This document shows, piece after piece, positions 57,352-64,000 of a stretch of DNA of 64,000 nucleotides. Each line of letters opens with the position of its first letter. The first letter of the stretch is position 1. The DNA is taken from positions 3,100,001 to 3,164,000 of the forward strand of contig LSAX01000006.1 of NCBI GenBank assembly GCA_001557505.1, given 5' to 3'. The position numbers were made by a program, and so were the translations under genes. The DNA comes from Reticulascus tulasneorum. Its lineage: Eukaryota; Ascomycota; Sordariomycetes; Glomerellales; Reticulascaceae. The notes below the pieces were generated by a model. It was not told the origin of the DNA. It saw only the letters and a list, made by a program, of their open reading frames with translations, and did no database searches.

Positions 57352-59096
57352 GGTGGGGTAGGCGATGGCTTTCGCGAGGCCTTCAAGTGGAATTGCCAAC
57401 ACTTTGTAGGGTAGGGAGTGAGGAGTTCCGTGTACTTAGCTGGCAGATTGTACGACTTATCCAGACCAGCTGGTGGGATGTTGGACCCATTTTGTGTCCT
57501 GGTACACCCGTCTGGACAAACAGGATGAACGTCAGCAATTCCGCTGGCCGCCGCGAAGGCACGGCCAGGACTCCAATAAGTTTTTATTGTGGCACCATGC
57601 ATGGACTTGATGGTAGCTGGCTGCGTGGTACTGCTCACAAAACGACTGTTGGTGATCCGATGCTGTTCCGGTTGCGGACGGAGGACCGGTGGACAAGGTC
57701 GGAGTCGGAGCCAGCCACCAGTCGCTTGACTCAGCTCTTGACCACTCTTCGCATTCGCTAGTAGGCCAATGAGAACGAATATAGAAGAGACATTAAATTG
57801 ATAATTGCTCAATTCCAGATCATGTACAGGGCGTTGTAGACATTCTGCCATGCCAGCCCACAAGGCGTTGACCACCCTTCAGCCAACAGAGGTGGTGAAG
57901 GCATCGCGGGGAAGGAGATCACAAGGGAAATGATCGCAAGAAACGTCAAAACATGCGCCTTTGAATTTTAAGACAATAATAACAGTTGCCCAAACAAAAA
58001 GCAGATGGTAGTCAACTGGGTATGTACGCGTTTGGGCAATACAGAACTTCTTTGGGGATAAGTCCTCCCCATACCCGCCCCCAACAACAAAATGTGTTTT
58101 TCAGCCATGGGCAACATCTGAAGCAATCATGTCAAGCTCATGCTCGTTCCACTGTCTCGATTAGGGTGAAGATCGAAGCACAGCCCTATAGGCGTCATTC
58201 GTAAGCGCTCTGATTGCAATGCAGTGTCTTCCCAATGGAATTGATACCACGGAGAGGTGCGGGAGGGAGGGACATGTCTGGATCTGCGTGTCAGTGGCTG
58301 TGCGCAGAAATTAGAGCAAGGTTCCAGCTCCTACTGACGATCAAATAACGATACGGTCGTAAAACACCGCACTCTACAGGATGAGACGACAGCGCCGTGC
58401 TACGGGAACTGGAAACCAATGAGAAGCACAGATTTTGATTGAATCTGCCGTTGTTTTTCGACTTCCAGTGGAGTGCCGAGCAGTGAGCCACAAATCCTCG
58501 GTCATGCATGCTGGATCCGCCACAGCTTGTCTCTGACGGCGGCCGTGCACGGTTTGGAGAGATCATGACATCGTGGGGCATTCCGAGCACTCTGCACTCA
58601 GGTGGGTTTGACTGCTCAAATTGGCGAAGCTTTACTAGCAAACAACGAAATATCTTGATATCTGGCATACGTAGTGGCCTGAATGCCGGACTCTAGCAGG
58701 CTGAGATCAGCATCCGGTATATTTGAGCTGCCGACAGAACTCACTTAGCCAGCTGTATCCAATTGTCGCTGTATGTGGGTATGGGAAGCAATGTGGAGGA
58801 AGAACTTTGGAGCAGCGATAGGTGCCCCTAGACGCGGGCCAGGAGAGTGCATGATTAAGCCTATCGCCTGTGTGGCTGAGAAAGTCGCTCGAAATAAGTG
58901 GTAGACCGTAAGGCTGAGCGGATTTCAAGATTTACAATTTCCAAATTAAGAATGATAAGCGAGACGTCTTCACTGCTATTATATGATCCTGTCCATCGCC
59001 AAAACTACATAACATACGTATTTCTAAGGCATCTACGATTCCCGCTGACAAGTTGGAAAAAACATAGAATCCATTTCAGACTAAGATCAAACCACG
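57352..59096. other. Intergenic region of about 1.7 kb
   Basis: Divergent arrangement: the FAD monooxygenase reads left and the surface-protein gene reads right, so both promoters are here. No domain-bearing frame seen; frames reaching into 57.4-57.9 kb overlap the end of the monooxygenase in other frames. Confidence 0.45.
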
Positions 59097-59877
59097 ATGT
59101 TACCAATTCTCGTTGCCTCAGCCTTCCTCGCAGGAGCCAGCGCCTACTCCCAAAAAGATCGAACATGTGGCGGAAACCTATGCCTTACGTCCTTCCACTG
59201 GTGCCATGATGGAGGTTGCGACTATCCTCCAAACGCTTATCCATTGAGGGCAAACATGGCAAGTGAGCCGGGTTATGCTATGCTGCAGCTTAGGGAGAAC
59301 TACACCATCTCTTGGAGGGGTGCAGACACCAGATATCCGATAGAGATCGGCTGGAACAGCCTGGCTATTTCCCCTACAACCTTTGAAATAGAACAACAAT
59401 TCCAGTGGTCAACCAGTAAGTGCCGTCTATTCCCTTGATAGTGTCGGGTTAGATTTGTAACAGCTATGCGCAGGCCATCCAGAAGGGCAGTCGGAAGGAT
59501 CGTTCGTCTTCAACCCACGCATGATCATTGAGGAATTAACATCCGCCGAGGACTCCAAGCTCAACTCGCTCGAGGCCCGCGCGGTGGCTGCCGAGATCCT
59601 GAATACCATCTCCGTCAAGCAACGCGTCAATGCTGATTCTGCACCATCATTGGTCGACACTAGCCAGCAATTCAGCGTGCAAAATGGCCTGGCTGTGCAG
59701 TTTGCCAATGCGCAAGCGGAGCTCCAGAACGAAGCCAAGAATGAGAACGACAAGAAATGGAAGTTGGGCGTTGGCATTGGTGTTGGTTTGGGAGTTCCGA
59801 TCCTGCTCGTTCTCACTTGGTTCCTCGCCCGCTGGAGTGTGAAGCGGAGTGTGAGGAGCCGATATTCCAAGAGCTGA
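59097..59877 (+). CDS. Single-pass surface protein (signal peptide, ectodomain, TM)
   Basis: Two exons (59097-59415, 59474-59877) give 240 aa. A signal peptide (LPILVASAFLAGASA) leads an ectodomain with four cysteines near the N-terminus (RTCGGNLC, HWCHDGGC), then a charged region, one transmembrane helix (GVGIGVGLGVPILLVLTWFLA) and a short basic cytosolic tail RWSVKRSVRSRYSKS. Architecture resembles small fungal surface sensors or adhesins, but there is no WSC or CFEM pattern. Unknown function. Confidence 0.75.
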
Positions 59878-60063
59878 GTTCACAATCGTCGACTTGTTTC
59901 ACATTAGAGAGTCATTATAGCAGGACTAGTTGTCTAAGCCGCAACCCATATACCCGAGATGAACGAAATTCAATGCCTTCCATATGAGCTCCCCTGAGCT
60001 CAAGGAACCATATCAATTTGATATTATTTGCGCGTCAAGGCGTGGCCCTGCCTGGGCAGTAAA

Positions 60064-61490
60064 TCATATGATACACTCTTGGCTAGCTCTCAAGCTTGCA
60101 GCAACCGTAAAAGACAATATAGGAGAAATTAGATAGCAGATCTGCCGAGAGTAAGTGATTGATCTGAGCTCATCTCGTTCGTCGATTTTGGACTCACAGT
60201 AAGCAATTTCGCAATGTTCGATTCGTCCTCCGCCGCACCGTCGCTGACTTGGACGAGGGTAATCAACTTCATTGCCGGGGGACCCGTCGGCATCAGCATT
60301 AACGCGAACCACAGCATGGGATCCGGGCCGAGAAAATCGGTTCTTGAGGCTAGGGCGTAGATGATGCCGATAGAGGCCACGGGCCATATCACAAACCTGA
60401 TGACCAAGATAAAAGTGACAGTCACCCACGGCAGCGATGTCCCTGCCCCAGTCCCTCTGTTCCGCCGCGCTTCGAGCATTGACGTATACAAAGACACGCC
60501 AGCGATGACAACCGGCAGTGGGACGAAGAGACCTCCGATGTTCTTGAGCGATGCGGTGAACCAAGCGGTGAATATCCCACCATCGGCGGTATCAGCAAAG
60601 AATGCAACATGGAGAACGGGAACTAGACCGATAACGGCGCCGATGATGGCTGCGATGAGGGGTGCGTTGAAGAAATCTGAGAGGAAGAGGAGCCACCATT
60701 TAACTCGAGGGTGGAGGGTCATCCAGCGCTCTTTGGGAAGAACGGAGGGCCGCCGGTCTACATATTTCGGTTGTGCCGATGGCTTCCGACTGGAGGGGAA
60801 GAAGGAATTCTGTGAACCGAAAGGATTGGAGAACTGCACGGAGTGTCGAACGTGGAGCAGGCCGGTCTCTTCGTTAGCTTCGGGGTCGGCTTCGGGAGTC
60901 TCGTCGCCTTGTAACGTCTCTTCCTCCTGGTCTTTGTGCTCGTCATGCTCCGGCCCATGCTCTGAGTCGATCAATCTCGGTCCCACGGCAAACGTCAAAC
61001 AGCTTGAGACAGTAGCATACACCAGAAAGTAACTCTTCGCCCTTTCGATCGCGTCCCGTGTTGTCTCCCCCTCCCCAATCAATGAACTCAGAATGCCAGT
61101 CTCATCCAGCGCCGCGATAAGCAACAACGGGTAGCTGGTCGTGTTGTTAAACATGACCGCAACAGTTGTCCAATCCGGCATGCCGAGCCCCAGGTGGGCT
61201 ACAATGCCAATGACAAAGGAGACAAGATGGCAGACCACGGCCCAGAGGAGGATGATAAGGTAGCGCTGCGCAGAGCCCTGGTGCAGCTCGGCGCCGATTT
61301 TCGTGATAAGAAGCGCGGGGAGGAACATGCGGACGCAGAGCTTGGAGATCTTCTTGGAAGATTCTGGCGTCAGGAGGGAGAGATGGGCCGCGATCATGCC
61401 ATAAGAGATGACAAGGAGGACGGAGAGGGAGGCTTGGATGGCAGCGACAAAAGAGTCGAGGAGGCCTGTCGGCGCGGCCATAATGTCCAT
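60064..61490 (-). CDS. PIN/auxin-efflux-carrier-family membrane transporter
   Basis: Two exons, 61490-60198 and 60141-60064, make 456 aa. The N-terminal half has about five hydrophobic helices with family features (VISYGMIAAHLSLL, MFLPALLITKIG, TTSYPLLLIAALDETGIL). A long acidic/Ser cytosolic loop follows (residues about 175-245, GPEHDEHKDQEEETL...), and a second helical bundle ends PTGPPAMKLITL. The last exon supplies ICYLISPILSFTVAASLRASQE, the usual end of this family. If the 56-nt intron (donor GTGAGT) is retained, an alternative hydrophilic tail ending RSAI results. Fungal members (ECM3/YNL095C-like) are thought to be organellar or plasma membrane carriers with poorly known substrates. 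Confidence 0.9.
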
Positions 61491-62632
61491 CGTTCAGGAT
61501 GCAGGTCAATTGAAGCCAATTGTACAATTCTGCTAAGTTGATCCCGATGTAAAAGACGACTTGGACGAGACTGCGAAGTTTTGTTCAAGTAGTTCGCGCC
61601 AGGCGTGATGTCATGAGAAGTTGCAGCAAACCTGGGGAATTTACCCCACGCTAAGAAATGGCGAGAATACGCCGCAAAATGACGCATCGGATCTCCAGAG
61701 ATATTCCCCACGATACGGCATTGTAAGGTTTTCTGGGTAACCGGCATCCGGGAATAGAGACCAAAAGAAAGCCCCGCGAGACCAAAACTGTGGCAATTGG
61801 TCCGCTGATGGAGTCTGGGAAATTTCCTCTCATGCCACAGAGAATGCAGCAATGCCCAAAGGCACACTCATTTCGGTCCTGTGCAATGTCTCCCACGATG
61901 GGGGGTGGTTGGTACCTGGGGAAGTCAACCAAGACACGCGAAACTATCGTGGGGTACGATCCCAGCTCATCCGCAATGCATCGTCGTTCATGGGATTCTT
62001 GGAACTCGGGATAAATCAACCAGCCGGACCGCGTCTCCTAATACCTATGGAGCAGTGAAGTGGCCAGCTCTACATTCATCGGATATGGAACGCCTGGTTG
62101 ATTCCATTCCTGTACCAATTTGGCTGTCCGGAACAATCATACTGTAGCATCCCCACCATGACTCCCAAGCACGCAGACGATGAGCGCCTCACCGAGGTGA
62201 CTGTGGTAGCGCTTGTTCACCACGCTTAGCAGGTCGGAGGCGGATGTGGGAGGTTTATCATGCAGTGATGCTAGTTAGTGACTCGGCCCTCTAGCACTGG
62301 CTCGCCTGGCCTGTGGCCTTTCGAAATGAAATGCTCCCCAAAGCTGCGATTCAGTGCTCCCTAGGCCCAAACACATCCCATTATGGAGCCCGTATATAGG
62401 CGTATTTGATTGGTTCCTTGTAACTTGAGCTGGCCGTAATTGAGCCAGCGTAAGTGGTCAATGCCACAGCCGCCCGTATAGCCTCAGTATTGGAGCCCAT
62501 GTCGTATGACGAATCCTGTTTAAGAACACTGTGCTCCTCCTACCGTAATTCATAAAATCAGACTTGCCATTCTTTCTTTACAGACGGTCTATATTCTCCA
62601 ACTCTCTCCTTTGGCATTGACTGGCAACAGTC
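61491..62632. other. Divergent promoter region, transporter and tannase
   Basis: The transporter and tannase genes point away from each other, so both promoters lie here. No coding region seen. Confidence 0.45.
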
Positions 62633-63942
62633 ATGATTACCTCTCTGTACTCAGATTTGGCCTCACCATCAGCATGCTCTTCAATCTCGCTTCCATATCC
62701 CGACCTGTTTGGGGCCGAATTTCTGTCCCTGGAGGCCAACCTTGTCACCAATCATTCTCAATCTATCCATTCTGGTCTTTATACTAACCACGGCCATGTC
62801 GAACTATCGAATGTCAACTTCTGCAACGTGACATTGTCTTACACGCATCCTGGCCAGAACGACGCTGTGAACGTTCAAGTTTGGCTCCCAGTTGGCACTT
62901 GGAATGGCAGACTGCAAGCTATTGGTGGGGCCGGCTGGCAGGCGGGCTTACACTATGCCGGCTTGCAAGGGATGGCCGGGTCCATTGGCGAGGGCTATTC
63001 AACGGTCTCGACTGATGCCGGGTTGGGATCTGAGTCGTCGCCAACTAATTGGGGTCTTCTAAGCCCTGGAAACGTGAATTTATATCTCCTCCAAAACATG
63101 GCATCCGTCTCACTTAATGACGCTGCCGTCATCGGCAAGAGCATCACGGCCAGCTTCTACGGACAACCGCCGGTATACTCGTATTTCAGCGGTTGTTCTC
63201 AAGGTGGTCGGCAAGGACTGATGTTAGCGCAGCGATATCCGGATGCCTTCGACGGGATTGCCGCGTCTGCCCCGGCAATCGATTGGGGTTCGTTTTTTGT
63301 AGCCGACTACTGGCCGCTCTTCGTTATGGACTCACTTGGACAATATCCTGCCCCTTGCGAGATTGACGCAATCACGTCTGCGGCCATCGCACATTGTGAT
63401 GGGCTGGATGGTCTTGTGGATGGAATCATCTCACTACCCGATGCGTGCGATTTTGACCCCATGAGCGTCGTTGGAACCACAATCAACTGCACGAATTTCG
63501 AGGGTGAAATCCAAATTTCATCTCCTGCGGCGAACGTTGTGAATGCAACAGTACGTTATTGCCCCATGCTGACCGTTCAACACTGATCATTCTGTTCATC
63601 TCTTAGTGGTCAGGCGCAAGAAGACTGGACAACTCGTCCATTTGGTTTGGCCCGCACAAAGACGCAGTCTTGACCGCATCCATTTTCGGCCCAGCAATGA
63701 TTCCAACGTTGTGTAGCGGCCCCGGGAACTGCACCAGAGGTGATGCAAAGTTTATAGAGGACTGGATAAAGCTCTTCGTTCTCAAGGACCCCGAAGCGGA
63801 CTTGCGTAGCCTCACACACGAAGACTTTGACCGCATTGCCCACGCTTCAGTTCAAATATACAACTCTATTCTTGGCACGAACGACCCAGACCTGTCTGAG
63901 TTCCGCGACCGAGGCGGAAAGATTGTGGGATATCACGGACTG
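62633..63942 (+). CDS. Tannase/feruloyl esterase family protein, 5' part
   Basis: Partial gene at the right edge. Exon 1 62633-63550, 56-nt intron, exon 2 63607-63942, giving about 418 aa so far. The nucleophile elbow GCSQGGRQG, with Ser in the tannase C-S-x-G-G-R pattern, and the flanking segments YFSGCSQGGRQGLMLAQRYPDAFDGIAASAPA are typical. The catalytic Asp and His are expected beyond the window, after GGKIVGYHGL; a GTAGGT donor follows at 63943. These enzymes hydrolyse gallate or hydroxycinnamate esters on plant polyphenols and cell-wall sugars. No clear signal peptide follows the ATG used here (MITSLYSDLASPSACS), so a short upstream exon may be missing. The window ends on a GCTAAC branch-like site, so the next exon probably starts within about 20 bases. 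Confidence 0.9.
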
Positions 63943-64000
63943 GTAGGTTATTCAAGTTTCGCATTGTACTTGACGGAATGGCAAGTTCGACATCGCTAAC

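Noticed and set aside
57192..57875. 227-codon minus-strand frame overlapping the FAD monooxygenase start
   Set aside because: It reads the first intron and exon 2 start of the monooxygenase in another frame, and the true exon 1 (ATG 57351) gives the FAD motif. No domain in this frame.
60361..61032. 223-codon plus-strand frame opposite the carrier gene
   Set aside because: Lies fully within the carrier coding exon; composition is that of an antisense shadow.

Overview
The window reads as nuclear DNA of a filamentous ascomycete (Pezizomycotina, probably Sordariomycetes; the class is an inference). The reasons are many short introns (about 49-195 nt, mostly 50-70) with GTRNGT donors, CTRAY branch sites and YAG acceptors, two HET-domain genes, a Zn2Cys6 regulator, a GT90 enzyme, and secreted chitinase, LysM and tannase genes. 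The exon joins quoted here were made by hand by requiring a continuous frame plus splice signals. No transcript or homology search was available.

Layout. 1-401 (-): the first exons of glutamine synthetase, leaving the window at base 1. 402-4441: a long gene-free stretch that includes its nitrogen-type promoter. 4442-5791 (-): a secreted M14 carboxypeptidase. 7-24 kb is an accessory block: a HET gene (-), an unknown gene interrupted by one in-frame TAG (-), a decayed Cys-rich relic (+), a second, intronless HET gene (+), about 4.5 kb of gene desert, an intact-looking copy of the Cys-rich gene (+), and a large CorA-like membrane-protein gene (+). 25.6-37.5 kb holds a P450 (-), a Zn2Cys6 factor (+), a GT90 membrane glycosyltransferase (+) and an FMO-type flavoprotein (+). 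No PKS, NRPS or terpene-cyclase backbone gene is visible, so this is at most a tailoring group. An F-box gene (-) and a small secreted protein with an internal repeat (-) follow, then about 3.3 kb without a convincing gene.

43.7-57.4 kb is dominated by secreted functions: an SGNH esterase (-), a GH18 chitinase with a Cys-rich N-terminal region (+), an astacin-type metalloprotease (+), an eight-LysM protein (+), a GPI-anchored Cys-rich protein (-) and an FAD monooxygenase (-). The chitinase, protease and LysM genes run in the same direction within 7.6 kb and look like a chitin-handling locus that could act on cell walls or at a host interface (inference). 59-64 kb: a single-pass surface protein (+), a PIN/auxin-efflux-type carrier (-) and the 5' part of a tannase/feruloyl esterase (+) that runs off the right edge.

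Most noteworthy: the paired Cys-rich copies inside the HET region, the single-stop interruption at 11095-11097, a probable GC-AG intron in glutamine synthetase, the eight-LysM gene beside the chitinase and astacin, a metalloprotease intron that splits a zinc-ligand codon, and a strongly C-depleted tract at 34.9-35.2 kb that ends in palindromes.
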